From: Nostoc mirabile CHAB5784
GTDB lineage: Bacteria; Cyanobacteriota; Cyanobacteriia; Cyanobacteriales; Nostocaceae
Reading direction: 5' to 3'
DNA length: 64,000 bases
Assembly: GCF_020829645.1 (NCBI RefSeq)
Contig: NZ_JAIVFS010000020.1
Span: forward strand, 1-64,000
Part shown: piece by piece, positions 35,144-44,600 of the stretch
How the letters are laid out: every line of letters starts with the position of its first letter
Numbering within the stretch: the first letter of the stretch is position 1
Program-made: the position numbers and the translations under genes
The notes under the pieces: model-generated
Database searches by the model: none
Seen by the model: the letters and a program-made list of their open reading frames with translations, nothing else
What the model was told of the DNA's origin: nothing

Positions 35144-35707
35144 CTAACCACTCATCTTTAACCATCCAAAAACTTGATTGACGGTTAGTGCAAGTTGAAT
35201 TTCTGGTAATACAGGCAAAAAATCTTCTCCCTGGAGTAACACTGGTTGTTGGTCTGGTAGAAATACCAAAATACTGAAATCATCAGGGTCAAGAAACCAT
35301 CCAAGGCGGCTACCATACTTTAGACAGTAGAGAATGTTGCCAATTACTTTGTTGGGTTTTTGTTCTGGTGAAAGAATCTCAATCGTCCAGTCTGGTGGAA
35401 GTTCAAAATTATCAGGTACTTCATTATCAACGGTGAACGGTATGCGTCCCCATTGAAATACAGCTACATCAGGTACAATTGAGCGTTCCCCAAAGCTACA
35501 CCGTAATTCGGGAAATGCATAGGCAATCTTCTCGTTTTCTGTAACTTCATTAACAACAGCACCGAGTTTGCCTTGCAAGCGGCTGTGTCTCCCTTTCGGC
35601 ATTAGCTTAGGAATAATCTCACCGTTAATATATTCACTCGCAGGCTTTGTTTCTGGGAGCTTCAGAAACTCCTCCAGGGTAAGTAGTTGAGTAGTTGAGT
35701 AGCTCAT
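35144..35707 (-). CDS. Uma2-family restriction endonuclease-like protein
   Basis: This 187-residue protein is of the Uma2 (DUF820) family, a PD-(D/E)xK-like nuclease fold expanded in cyanobacteria. Visible landmarks are LTLEEFLKLPETKPASEYINGEI-type N-terminus, RHSRLQGKL, a VPDVAVF strand, and PDWTIEILSPEQKPNKV followed by YGSRLGWFLDPDD; VPD...EIL gives the putative D and E of the active site. The start at 35707 has an aggag motif. Function in the cell is generally unknown for this family. The stop is abutted by a MITE target duplication. Confidence 0.85.
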   Translation of the reverse strand: MSYSTTQLLTLEEFLKLPETKPASEYINGEIIPKLMPKGRHSRLQGKLGAVVNEVTENEKIAYAFPELRCSFGERSIVPDVAVFQWGRIPFTVDNEVPDNFELPPDWTIEILSPEQKPNKVIGNILYCLKYGSRLGWFLDPDDFSILVFLPDQQPVLLQGEDFLPVLPEIQLALTVNQVFGWLKMSG

Positions 35708-35850
35708 AGCTCCTAAATCCCTCAAAGATGTGTCTTTAGTCTAGCTGTGATGTACGGTGCGTTACACTCGGCAATTCTCACCTGGATTTATGGACAGGTA
35801 AGAATTGCCGCATTAATTCATCCTCACCATAATTTGTAATTGGAACTTTT

Positions 35851-35890
35851 AATTACGAATTACGAATTACGAATTACGAATTACGAATTA
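35851..35890. repeat. Heptanucleotide repeat aattacg, overlapping a stop codon
   Basis: Five to six aattacg units, the reverse complement of the aattcgt array at 14917. The last bases (tta at 35888-35890) form the stop codon of the L,D-transpeptidase gene. Confidence 0.85.
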
Positions 35891-36427
35891 TTTCCGCACC
35901 ACTACTAAAGTTCCATTGCTAGCCCAGTTGTAAAGATTGCGAGCTTGCTTAACAGGTAAATTCACGCAACCGTGGCTGACTGGAGTCCCAAAACGGTTAT
36001 GCCAGTAAGCACCGTGGATGGCATAGCCTCTGTAAAAATACATTGTGTAAGGAACATCAGGAATATTGTAGCCTCTGCCTCGCATCCGGTGAGTGCGATA
36101 CTTAGAATTAATCCGAAATCTACCTATGGGTGTGGGCGTCGATCGCTTGCCTCCAGAAATGCGGTATGAATAAACAAGCCTTTTACCTTCCCATGCCCGT
36201 AAGCGTTGCTCTGACAAGTCAATTTCAATCCAGCGAGGTTGGGATGTTTGCCTGATATTAGATGCAGTGATGCTGTTTTCATCCACTGACGCGGCTGTTG
36301 CTGTAGTAAAGTTGGGTGTACCTGCTAAAGGTGATGACCAAGAAAATAGAGTTGCCACCATCAGCGCCACGCCTGTACAAAAAGTTCCTGAAGAACGAAT
36401 CCTACCACTGCGAATCCAAGATTGCAT
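35888..36427 (-). CDS. L,D-transpeptidase (YkuD domain), first of two
   Basis: This 179-residue exported enzyme forms or modifies peptidoglycan cross-links with a catalytic cysteine. The N-terminal hydrophobic stretch (about residues 16-36) is a signal or anchor. The YkuD domain (66-178) ends with HGAYWH (His138) and SHGCVNL (Cys154). [17 protein letters not shown] is the typical domain opening. It is paralogous to the gene at 36932. The two lie about 500 bases apart on the same strand, each with its own upstream region. Confidence 0.9.
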   Translation of the reverse strand: MQSWIRSGRIRSSGTFCTGVALMVATLFSWSSPLAGTPNFTTATAASVDENSITASNIRQTSQPRWIEIDLSEQRLRAWEGKRLVYSYRISGGKRSTPTPIGRFRINSKYRTHRMRGRGYNIPDVPYTMYFYRGYAIHGAYWHNRFGTPVSHGCVNLPVKQARNLYNWASNGTLVVVRK

Positions 36428-36835
36428 TATGCCTCACCTTCTAAACTACGCAAAAATTATGAAGTGAAGTAATTTTCTAGAAAACTACAAATTTCCAGAT
36501 CGACTACTCGCTTCCTGTTGAGGATTTACGCAATTCATCCGCTAATGCTTTTCAAAACAAGTCCTAAGCTAATCTGCATCCAATTTGCACATTTGTCATT
36601 TGTCCTTAATCAAATGATGAGTTCTAACTAATGACCAATGACTAATGACTAACTACAAAGGACATCTTTAAAAAAAATCTGTCATTTAAATGCCTAAATA
36701 CAAACTTTCCCCAAATTTATATTTGCATTTTTAATTTCACACAGCAATTGTCAGGATTTACGCTTATTTTCTTGGGCAAATCGTTAAATGCCCTCTTCTA
36801 TATTTTATTTCAAATTCCCTAATTCCGACTCCGAA
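36428..36835. other. Intergenic between the L,D-transpeptidase paralogues
   Basis: AT-rich region with a short array of actaatg heptamers around 36625-36652. No gene is supported. It probably includes the promoter of the downstream (leftward) transpeptidase. Confidence 0.45.
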
Positions 36836-36865
36836 GATTCCCAGCATAAAATATTGCTGGGAATC
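36836..36865. terminator. Hairpin after the second L,D-transpeptidase
   Basis: A gattcccagca / tgctgggaatc stem of 11 bp with an AT-rich loop lies about 65 bases past the stop of the leftward gene at 36932. It lacks a strong T-run. Confidence 0.55.
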
Positions 36866-36931
36866 ACTCAATTGTCTTGATTTGTTGTTATTAATGATTT
36901 TCTCTAAATTGCCTTTTGGTTGCTTCACCTA

Positions 36932-37447
36932 CTATTTCTGGATAACTACTGGTGTCCCTACCGATGCCCACTCAAATAGCCATTTAGCATGTTTAGGTGG
37001 GAGATTTACACAGCCGTGGCTGACTGGAGTGCCAAACCTTTTATGCCAGTAAGCACCGTGAATACCGTAATTACCTTGGTAAAACATCGCATGAGGAACG
37101 TTGGGAACATTGTAGTTTTCTCCCCGCATCCGCGTAGTTTTGAACTTGGATTGAATATTAAAAGTACCAACCAGAGTGGGAGTAGCTTTTTTGCCAGAGG
37201 AAATGGCACTTCCATAAACCACTCTGTCACCTTCCCAAGCTATTAACCGTTGCTTTGAAAGATCAATTTGAATCCAGCGCTTATCCGATTTTTGTAATGT
37301 CTGGATTGTTTGTGCAATTACTTGATTTTTGGAATTCGCCCAAACTTCACTTGTTCCAGTAGTAGTAAAAACACTTACGGACAGTGCTGTACCAGTAAGG
37401 AGTATTTGTAAGCGACGCACCCAGTCAGGATTAATCAGTTTTTTCAT
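36932..37447 (-). CDS. L,D-transpeptidase (YkuD domain), second of two
   Basis: This 171-residue paralogue of the 35888 gene has a signal region (about 11-37), a YkuD domain with RWIQIDLSKQRLIAWEG, and the active-site blocks HGAYWH (His130) and SHGCVNL (Cys146). The ATG at 37447 is preferred over an in-frame GTG at 37462. The two paralogues differ mostly in the N-terminal linker, suggesting an old tandem duplication. The substrate is probably peptidoglycan in the periplasm. Confidence 0.9.
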   Translation of the reverse strand: MKKLINPDWVRRLQILLTGTALSVSVFTTTGTSEVWANSKNQVIAQTIQTLQKSDKRWIQIDLSKQRLIAWEGDRVVYGSAISSGKKATPTLVGTFNIQSKFKTTRMRGENYNVPNVPHAMFYQGNYGIHGAYWHKRFGTPVSHGCVNLPPKHAKWLFEWASVGTPVVIQK

Positions 37448-37560
37448 TTGAGATACACTCACACTTAAATCATGGGGTCTTGAAAAACTTATCAGTTTTC
37501 ACCTTTATTTTCCTATCTATTACTTTAATAGACGTGAACTTTTAATGATTTGATTCTAAG

Positions 37561-38193
37561 TTAACTTAACTGTTGTATCAGCTTTCTTGCCCCAGATGCG
37601 ATCGCTTCCCAATTCCCCTCTGTGACAAGCTTTTTGGGAAATAATTCACCGCTCAAACCTACAGCGATCGCTCCGGCTTGTAAAAATTCTTTGGCATTTT
37701 CCACAGTGACGCCACCAGTAGGAATTAAGGGAATCTGACCTAGTGGCCCTTGCAAACTTTTGATATAATCAGCCCCTCCCACTGCTTGCACGGGAAACAC
37801 TTTTACACAACTAGCACCCTGACTCCAGGCGGTAACAATTTCTGTAGGAGTCATAGCTCCTGGGATGATGGGTACATCTTCTTCTTGTGCTGCTTGAATC
37901 ATTGCTGGATCAACGTGGGGTGTGAAGAGGAATTGCGCCCCGGATGCGATCGCTTCTTCTAGCTGTTGCACATTGAATAGCGTACCAGTGCCAATAGTAC
38001 AGGCTGGTAATTCCGAACGTAGTTGAGTGATTAATTCCCCAGCCCGCGAGCTATTCCAGGTAATCTCAATTAACTGCATTCCCCCAGATGCTACAGCCAT
38101 TGCCATTTGCTGTCCCACTTCGATTTTAGGAGCGCGGATGACTGCGATCGCACGATGTTTTTGCAATTGTGATAACCAAATTTGATTAGGCAT
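37561..38193 (-). CDS. eda: KDPG/KHG aldolase
   Basis: This 210-residue class I aldolase cleaves 2-keto-3-deoxy-6-phosphogluconate to pyruvate and glyceraldehyde 3-phosphate (Entner-Doudoroff pathway), and may also act on 4-hydroxy-2-oxoglutarate. Key residues: Glu43 in IEITWN, the phosphate and substrate motif IGTGTL, and the Schiff-base lysine Lys131 in SCVKVFP. IPTGGVT follows. The ATG at 38193 is preferred over an upstream GTG at 38199. No edd or other pathway gene is adjacent. Confidence 0.92.
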   Translation of the reverse strand: MPNQIWLSQLQKHRAIAVIRAPKIEVGQQMAMAVASGGMQLIEITWNSSRAGELITQLRSELPACTIGTGTLFNVQQLEEAIASGAQFLFTPHVDPAMIQAAQEEDVPIIPGAMTPTEIVTAWSQGASCVKVFPVQAVGGADYIKSLQGPLGQIPLIPTGGVTVENAKEFLQAGAIAVGLSGELFPKKLVTEGNWEAIASGARKLIQQLS

Positions 38194-38506
38194 TTTCACT
38201 GGGAATTAGAGATGGGAGACTTGTACTGAGCAACTTGCCTTGAGCGACTTGTACTGAGCGTAGTCGAAGTAAGTCGAAAGGAACCGAAGTATTAGGGATT
38301 AGGGATTATGGATTGGGCTAATACAAGCAAATTTTCCCACTCACCAGTCCCCATTCCCCAATACAAGCCTGACATAATAACAGCGATCGGCTCTCAAACT
38401 TGCTTCTCGTATCAAGTTATGAGATATTACAAATGTCATTAAATCTATCGATTTACCGTAGTTTAAATTAAATACCTCAGCTTTTGGGACTAAAGGAGTA
38501 ATTAAA
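38194..38506. other. Intergenic region with short repeats
   Basis: A repeated 'gacttgtactgagc' pattern near 38218-38262 is a common cyanobacterial intergenic motif. No gene is supported before the ribosome binding site aaaggag at 38492. Confidence 0.4.
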
Positions 38507-38770
38507 ATGACAATTGCACGACAAAACACAGCAGGATATTTACCAATTACCATTCATGATTCCAAAAGCATGGATATAGGCAGACTGCGGAAGCTTGTCC
38601 GACTAGGTGCAGTACAAATAAACGGATTTTGGTGGCGTACTAAGGCATACGGAACGATTTTAGGGGTTATATTGCTAACCTTGGTGAGTCTGATTTTCCT
38701 AAGTATGCATTGGTCTTATCGCAGACTGTTCCCATTTCTCAACCATCCAGTCAACATAATTCATAATTGA
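38507..38770 (+). CDS. Small single-pass membrane protein
   Basis: This 87-residue protein has a strong aaaggag ribosome binding site nine bases before its ATG. The N-terminal 45 residues are soluble and basic (DIGRLRKLVRLGAVQINGFWW), followed by one hydrophobic segment (about residues 50-68, GTILGVILLTLVSLIFLSM) and a short polar tail. The ribosome binding site supports a real gene. No family is recognised. Confidence 0.6.
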   Translation: MTIARQNTAGYLPITIHDSKSMDIGRLRKLVRLGAVQINGFWWRTKAYGTILGVILLTLVSLIFLSMHWSYRRLFPFLNHPVNIIHN

Positions 38771-38810
38771 TAATGACGTTCGAGGACTCGCTAACGCTGC
38801 GAAGACAGTA

Positions 38811-38860
38811 ATTCCTTATTCAGAGCAAGCGACTTCAGTCGCTTGCTCTGAATAAGGAAT
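38811..38860. repeat. Perfect 24-bp palindrome with 2-base loop
   Basis: Both arms match at all 24 positions (38811-38834 with 38837-38860). It lies 41 bases after the small membrane gene. In RNA it would form a very stable hairpin. Confidence 0.85.
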
Positions 38861-38894
38861 GAATTTATTGATTCCATTAATAAATTAAGTTGCT

Positions 38895-39045
38895 CTGTAT
38901 CCTTAATGAATTAATTATTAACATTTTTGAGGGGTCTAAGTCCCTCGCTTCTAAATCGCGACAAGTTTTGCGGTGGGGTTAAAATCCCCAAACGCTCTCG
39001 AAGAGACGCTAAAAGCGAACGCGGACTCGCTAACGCAACTCTTGG
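38895..39045. repeat. Dispersed palindromic repeat region
   Basis: It contains a 'ctaagtccc ... ggggttaaaatcccc' palindromic tract (about 38936-38992), like the one at 57321-57381, followed by a 'cgaagagacgctaaaagcgaacgc' type repeat. No gene. Confidence 0.5.
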
Positions 39046-39238
39046 AGGATGTTTGAAAAGTATTGGGCGAATAGAATTCGCTACTACACAAACGAAGTTC
39101 ACCTCCGTGGACTAAGGAAAAATCAAAGGTTTTTAACCCACGTTCGCGTAGCGTTCCGCAGGAAAGGTGGGTTTTGTTTGTGTAGCCGCGACTTCCAGTC
39201 GCCAGGGCTAGTAATAAATTAGACTTTTCAAACAACCT
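39046..39238. mobile_element. MITE-like element with the same ends as 10243-10465
   Basis: Left end aggatgtttgaaaagt (39046-39061) and right end acttttcaaacaacct (39223-39238) are inverted with one mismatch and match the element at 10243. The interior is different: it has acacaaac / gtttgtgt arms and 'cctccgtggactaa ... tttttaaccca' sequence that recurs at 55181-55300. Confidence 0.75.
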
Positions 39239-39580
39239 CTTAGAGACGCTACGCGAACGCTAATGCAAAACAAAATTTACGAATTACGAATTAGTAATTA
39301 TTTGGTCATTGATAGTAATTGGGATAAGCAATTAAAAACTAGAAATGTTCGCCTCCTGTCTGGTAGAGAAGAAATGCATCGTGGCAGTTATCCTGGCGAT
39401 ACCCAAGCCTGGAATGTTGGTAATAAAGTTGCAGCAACTACGCCCGTGGTAGACATCGCCTAATTTTGCTTGCTTTACATTACTTTAGAGACAGTCATTA
39501 AAAACTCAGCTTAATTCTTCTAGTAGAGGAGAGAGCTACTTAAAAATGCATATACTGCAATTACCAAGCAATAGTTTGAT
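39239..39580. other. Intergenic, possible small RNA region
   Basis: A 66-codon ORF (39263-39463) begins in a repeat and lacks a ribosome binding site, so it was not called. A small hairpin agtag-aggagaga-gctact at about 39523-39541 precedes an orphan terminator at 39581. Confidence 0.4.
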
Positions 39581-39616
39581 AAGCCCCTAGTTAAAGACCA
39601 ACTAGGAGCTTTTTTT
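39581..39616 (+). terminator. Strong orphan rho-independent terminator
   Basis: Stem aagcccctagtt / aactaggagctt (39581-39592 with 39600-39611) with one mismatch, then seven T. No convincing protein gene lies immediately upstream on this strand. Confidence 0.75.
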
Positions 39617-39776
39617 AAGTGATTATCTAGCTCAATGGGGCACACATGAAAAAACCTAGTTGCAATTAAACTCTTCCTTATGGTTATTAATGATTAATTC
39701 TGATGGTAGATGGAGCAAAAGATTAAGATTGATAATATGCACTTGTGAGTGAAAAACGTTTACCAAATTAATAACA

Positions 39777-40049
39777 ATGAATATTCTTGCTTGGATTGTT
39801 TTAGGTCTAATTGCTGGTGCGATCGCTAAGGCTATCTACCCCGGTCATCAAGGTGGCGGAATTCTGGGAACAATCTTACTAGGAATTATCGGTGCTTTTG
39901 TTGGCGGTAGCTTAGGCGTATTTTTCAGTACAGGAACGTTGACTTTAGCAGCTCCTACTCTTAGCATCCCTGGTATTGCGCTAGCAGTTCTTGGTGCAAT
40001 TGTTGCGGTTTTCTTGTGGAACTTAATAACCCGTCGCAGTGCTGTATAA
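39777..40049 (+). CDS. GlsB/YeaQ/YmgE-family membrane protein
   Basis: This 90-residue glycine-rich protein has three hydrophobic segments (about residues 2-20, 28-50 and 60-83) and the family motif GLIAGAIAKAIYPG, followed by GGGILGTILLGIIGAFVGGSLG. Such small inner-membrane proteins are often stress-induced. Earlier annotation called them transglycosylase-associated, without enzyme evidence. It is followed by a bidirectional terminator at 40119-40156. Confidence 0.85.
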   Translation: MNILAWIVLGLIAGAIAKAIYPGHQGGGILGTILLGIIGAFVGGSLGVFFSTGTLTLAAPTLSIPGIALAVLGAIVAVFLWNLITRRSAV

Positions 40050-40118
40050 AAGCAATAATGCAGACAAGGAGTAAGGGGAATTTAAAAAATTCATTTAACT
40101 ATTGTGAATTAAATCCGA

Positions 40119-40156
40119 AAAATAGCGCCAGCCTGTCATTAAGGTGGCGCTATTTT
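40119..40156. terminator. Bidirectional terminator
   Basis: Perfect 12-bp stem aaaatagcgcca / tggcgctatttt (40119-40130 with 40145-40156), then T residues on the plus strand and T-rich sequence on the minus. The stop codon of the truncated leftward TauE frame lies inside the loop. Confidence 0.8.
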
Positions 40157-40456
40157 TTTGATTATTAATAAATAAAATAATGGAATAACGGGGCTGAAGG
40201 AAAGCGTACTGCCCCGGATTACTAAGGATGCAGCAATCGTAATCAAGCTGATAGCCAAGTTCAGAGGCACAGCCTGCCGCACTGAATAGCCCAATTTTCC
40301 AGCAAGGACTGGCAGCCGAAACTCTGCACCTCCTAAGCCAATCAGCCCTCCTAACAGCCCAATTGGCACGGCATAAACAAAGGATAATCGGAAACGGCGT
40401 ACTTCCAAGCTTGTAGTTGTAGACTCCGGTGCAGACAAGTTATTCTTCTTCATCAA
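40139..40456 (-). pseudogene. TauE/SafE-family transporter, truncated after about 95 residues
   Basis: The 105-codon frame starts like a sulfite-exporter family protein (GLLGGLIGLGGAEFRLPVLAG is the conserved first helix motif), but family members are about 250 residues with a second homologous half. Here the frame runs into the terminator hairpin at 40119-40156, and its last residues (KKIAPP) are encoded by it. It is therefore a 3'-deleted remnant. Confidence 0.75.
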
Positions 40457-40541
40457 TTTTCTTATGGAGTATCCTTATTCCATTCCCCAAGTTCTTGATG
40501 ATGAGTTTTTACCGGATGCGATTGATTTGTAATTATTAGGT

Positions 40542-41342
40542 TTATCCGGTAATTAACTCACCTCGCATAACAGTTACGGCTTGTCCACTGAGAAAGACGC
40601 GATCGCCTCCGTCATAATACACCTTCACCACCCCACCACGGCTGGATGCCTGATAAGCCAATAACTCATTTTTGTGCAAGCGATCGCGCCAAAAAGCAGC
40701 GAGACAGCAATGAGTAGCCCCAGTCACCGGGTCTTCATTAACACCTAATCCCGGTGCAAAGAAGCGTGAGACGAAATCATATTGGGAATCAGGGTGAGTG
40801 AGGCTGGTGACAATGATCTCAGAAATCGGCAAGGTTTTCAATATTTGAAAATTTGGCTGTATTTGCCGTACTAATTCTTCAGATTCCAATTCTACTAAAT
40901 AGCCAAGGGAATTTTGGCAAACAGATTTATATGGTACACCCAAAGCTTGGCCCAGTTCTGGAGGAGCGATCGTTGCTTTGGAGTGATTCACGGGAAAATC
41001 TAACTCAATCCATTCATCTTGTAACTTGGCAACGAGTACTCCACTTTTGGTATAGAAACGCGCAACTTCATCAGGTGATAAATGTCCCTCTGACCAAAGT
41101 ACATGGGCACTAGCTAAAGTTGCATGACCACAAAGCGGTACTTCCACCGTCGGCGTAAACCACCGCAGATTAAAGCGATCGTTTTGTTTGACTAGAAAAG
41201 CCGTCTCAGATAAATTCATTTCCTGCGCTATGTTTTGCATCCAAGCATCATCTTGGGGAGTAGGCAAAACACAGACAGCAGCAGGATTACCTGCAAACGG
41301 TATATTAGTGAAAGCATCAACCTGAGTAATGATTTGTCCCAT
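40542..41342 (-). CDS. PhzF-family isomerase/epimerase-like protein
   Basis: This 266-residue protein is of the PhzF (diaminopimelate epimerase-like) fold. Landmarks are QVDAFTNIPFAGNPAAV near the N-terminus, the catalytic glutamate in LSETAF (Glu46), LCGHATLAS, and DPVTGATHC in the second half. Most members are of unknown substrate; the PhzF prototype acts in phenazine biosynthesis, but no phenazine genes are nearby. The ATG at 41342 gives the family start MGQIITQVDAFT. The extended frame upstream is less likely. Confidence 0.88.
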   Translation of the reverse strand: MGQIITQVDAFTNIPFAGNPAAVCVLPTPQDDAWMQNIAQEMNLSETAFLVKQNDRFNLRWFTPTVEVPLCGHATLASAHVLWSEGHLSPDEVARFYTKSGVLVAKLQDEWIELDFPVNHSKATIAPPELGQALGVPYKSVCQNSLGYLVELESEELVRQIQPNFQILKTLPISEIIVTSLTHPDSQYDFVSRFFAPGLGVNEDPVTGATHCCLAAFWRDRLHKNELLAYQASSRGGVVKVYYDGGDRVFLSGQAVTVMRGELITG

Positions 41343-41408
41343 AAAATTACTCTCAAGTAGTATTAGTCGCTGTTCGGAAATCCTTGAAACGAGATTCAGG
41401 GTTGCCAA

Positions 41409-41628
41409 AGATAAATTTTACACAAGTTTTAGTAATGTATGAAATCGCCTATCTTGAGACAGATATATAATAGAAAATCAGAAATCATACATATTGGTAT
41501 ATTGTATAAATTAATCGTCATTTATTTTTCCAAAATGATTGGCTGGTAGTAAGCGGCTCCATCTTTGCTTTTATACAACGCTAAATGTTCATTAGCTGAT
41601 TACGAAGCAATAAGAGGAATCAAGAATA
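41409..41628. other. Upstream region of the FG-GAP giant
   Basis: AT-rich promoter-like region for the rightward gene. An agaggaatc ribosome binding motif lies about 8-16 bases before the ATG. No gene or repeat is recognised. Confidence 0.4.
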
Positions 41629-44600
41629 ATGGCATCTAATCCAGCAGTTTTCAACCTGTCTGACCTGAACGGCAATAATGGTTTTGCGATCGTTGGGTCT
41701 TTCCTGGGTGTCCCCGATAGCAGTGCCGGAGACTTCAACGGCGACGGCATCGACGACCTAATTATCGGGGCAAGTAACGACAAGGGCGGTGCTGCCAAAT
41801 ACGACGTTGTGTTTGGCAGCAGCAGTGGCTTTGGAGCTAGCTTCAACCTATCCGACCTCAACGGTAACAACGGCTTTGCGATCTTTGGGTCTTTCTTCTT
41901 CTCTAACAGCAGTAGCAGTGCCGGAGACATCAACGGTGACGGCGTCGACGATCTGATTATCGGAGCAAGATATGCATCCCCCAACGGCAAGTATTATGCT
42001 GGGGAAAGCTACGTGGTGTTTGGCAACAGCAGCGGCTTTGGAGCTAGCCTCAACCTCTTTGATCTCAACGGCAGCAACGGCTTCGTGATTAACGGCATTG
42101 ATAAGGATGACCGATCAGGCTACTCCGTTAGCAGTGCTGGAGACTTCAACGGTGACGGCTTCGACGACCTGATTATTGGAGCACCACGTGCCGACCTCAA
42201 GGGCCAGCTTAATGCTGGGGAGAGCTACGTGGTGTTTGGCAGCAGCAGTGGCTTTGGAGCTAGCTTCAACCTATCTGACCTCAACGGCAGCAACGGCTTT
42301 ATTATTAACGGCATTGATCAGGATGACCGATCAGGCGACTCCATTAGCAGTGCTGGAGACTTCAACGGTGACGGCTTCGACGACCTGATTATCGGGGCAA
42401 GTAATGCATCCCCCAACGGCAAATTCCGTGCTGGGGAGAGCTACCTGGTGTTTGGCAACAGCAGCGGCTTTGGAGCTAGCCTCAACCTCTTTGATCTCAA
42501 CGGCAGCAACGGCTTTATTATTAACGGCATTGATCAGGATGACTTTTCAGGCGACTCCATTAGCAGTGCTGGAGACTTCAACGGTGACGGCTTCGACGAC
42601 CTGATTATCGGGGCAAGTAATGCCGACCCCAACGGCAAATCCCGTGCTGGGGAGAGCTACGTGGTGTTTGGCAACAGCAGCGGCTTTAGAGGTAGCCTCA
42701 ACCTCTCCGATCTCAACGGCAGCAACGGCTTTATTATTAACGGCATTGATCAGGATGACTTTTCAGGCGACTCCATTAGCAGTGCTGGAGACTTCAACGG
42801 TGACGGCTTCGACGACCTGATTATCGGAGCAAGATATGCCGACCCCAACGGCCAGCTTGATGCTGGGGAGAGCTACGTGGTGTTTGGCAGCAGCAGTGGC
42901 TTTGGAGCTAGCTTCAACCTATCTGACCTCAACGGCAGCAACGGCTTTATTATTAACGGCATTGATAAGGATGACCTATCAGGCTACGCCGTTAGCAGTG
43001 CTGGAGACTTCAACGGTGACGGCTTTGACGACCTGAGTGTCGGGGCAAGTTCTTCCCGAAACGTCCAAACCTCTCAGGAGAGATACTTCATTTATGGCTT
43101 TGCGACTACTACAGCTCCTAATCAACCTCCAGTAGCAGTTAGCGACACAGCTATCACCAACGAAGCCACTGCCGTTAACATTTCGGTCTTAGCCAATGAC
43201 AGCGACCCAGACAGCAACCCCTTAACAGTGACAAATGTCAACGGTAGTAGTGTAACTGTTGGCACTCCTATTACCTTGAGTTCTGGCGCTTTACTGACTC
43301 TCAATGCTGATGGCACTTTTACTTACAACCCCAATGGTCGATTTGAAACTTTGGGTGTGGGTGAAACAGGCAGCGACAGCTTTACCTATACAATCAGCGA
43401 TGGCAGCTTCACCAGTACAGCTAGCGTCAACCTGACCATCAACGGAGTGAATGATGCACCCAGGATTGTTTCTGATTTCAACCTCTCTGACCTCAATGGC
43501 AGCAACGGCTTCCTGCTCAAAAACATTATTAATCAATTTCCTGCATATGACCGCTTAGGCTCCTCCGTTAGCAATGCCGGAGACATCAACGGTGACGGCT
43601 TCGACGACCTGATTATCGGAGCACAAGATGCCTCCGATAACGATGACAAGTTTCGTGCTGGGCAGAGCTACGTAGTGTTTGGCAGCAGCAGTGGCTTTGG
43701 CGCTAGCTTTGATTTCTCGTCTCTGGACGGCAGCAACGGCTTTGTGATCAACGGCACTGATGGAGGTGACTACTCAGGCTACTCTGTCAGCAATGCGGGG
43801 GACATCAACGGTGACGGCTTCGATGACTTGATTATCGGGGCACCTGGTGCCGGCCCCAACGGTAAATCCCGTGCTGGGGAGAGCTACGTTGTGTTTGGCA
43901 AGAGCAGTGGCTTTGGAGCTAGCCTCAACCTCTCATCCCTAGACGGCAGCAACGGCTTTGTGATCAACGGCATTGATACAGGTGACTTCTCAGGCTGGTC
44001 TGTCAGCAATGCGGGAGACATCAACGGTGACGGCTTTGATGACCTAATTATCGGGGCACCTCGTGGCGAACCCAACGGCAAATCCCGTGCTGGGGAGAGC
44101 TACGTTGTGTTTGGCAGCAGCAGTGGCTTTGGAGCTAGCCTCAATCTCTCATCCCTGAACGGCAGCAACGGCTTTGTGATCAACGGCATTGATACAGGTG
44201 ACTTCTCAGGCGACTTTGTTAGCAATGCGGGGGACATCAACGGTGACGGCTTCAACGACCTGATTATCGGAGCAAGAAGTGCCTCCCCCAACGGCAAATT
44301 CCGTGCTGGGGAGAGCTACGTCGTGTTTGGCAAGAGCAGCGGCTTTGGAGCTAGCCTCAATCTCTCATCCCTGAACGGCAGCAATGGCTTCGTGATCAAC
44401 GGCATTAATCAATATGACTCCTTAGGCTCCTCTGTCAGCAGTGCTGGAGACTTTAACGGTGATAGCATTGATGATCTAATTATCGGGGCATCCGGTTCCC
44501 GCTACATAAATGATGTCGACATCGGTCCTTCTGCGAATATCTACGTAGTATTTGGCAAGAGCAGTGCCTTTGGTTCGGTTCTTAACCTTTCATCCTTAGA

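Noticed and set aside
39263..39463. 66-codon ORF
   Set aside because: Its first part is a heptamer repeat and there is no ribosome binding site; the end MHRGSYPGDTQAWNV might be a remnant but cannot be assigned.
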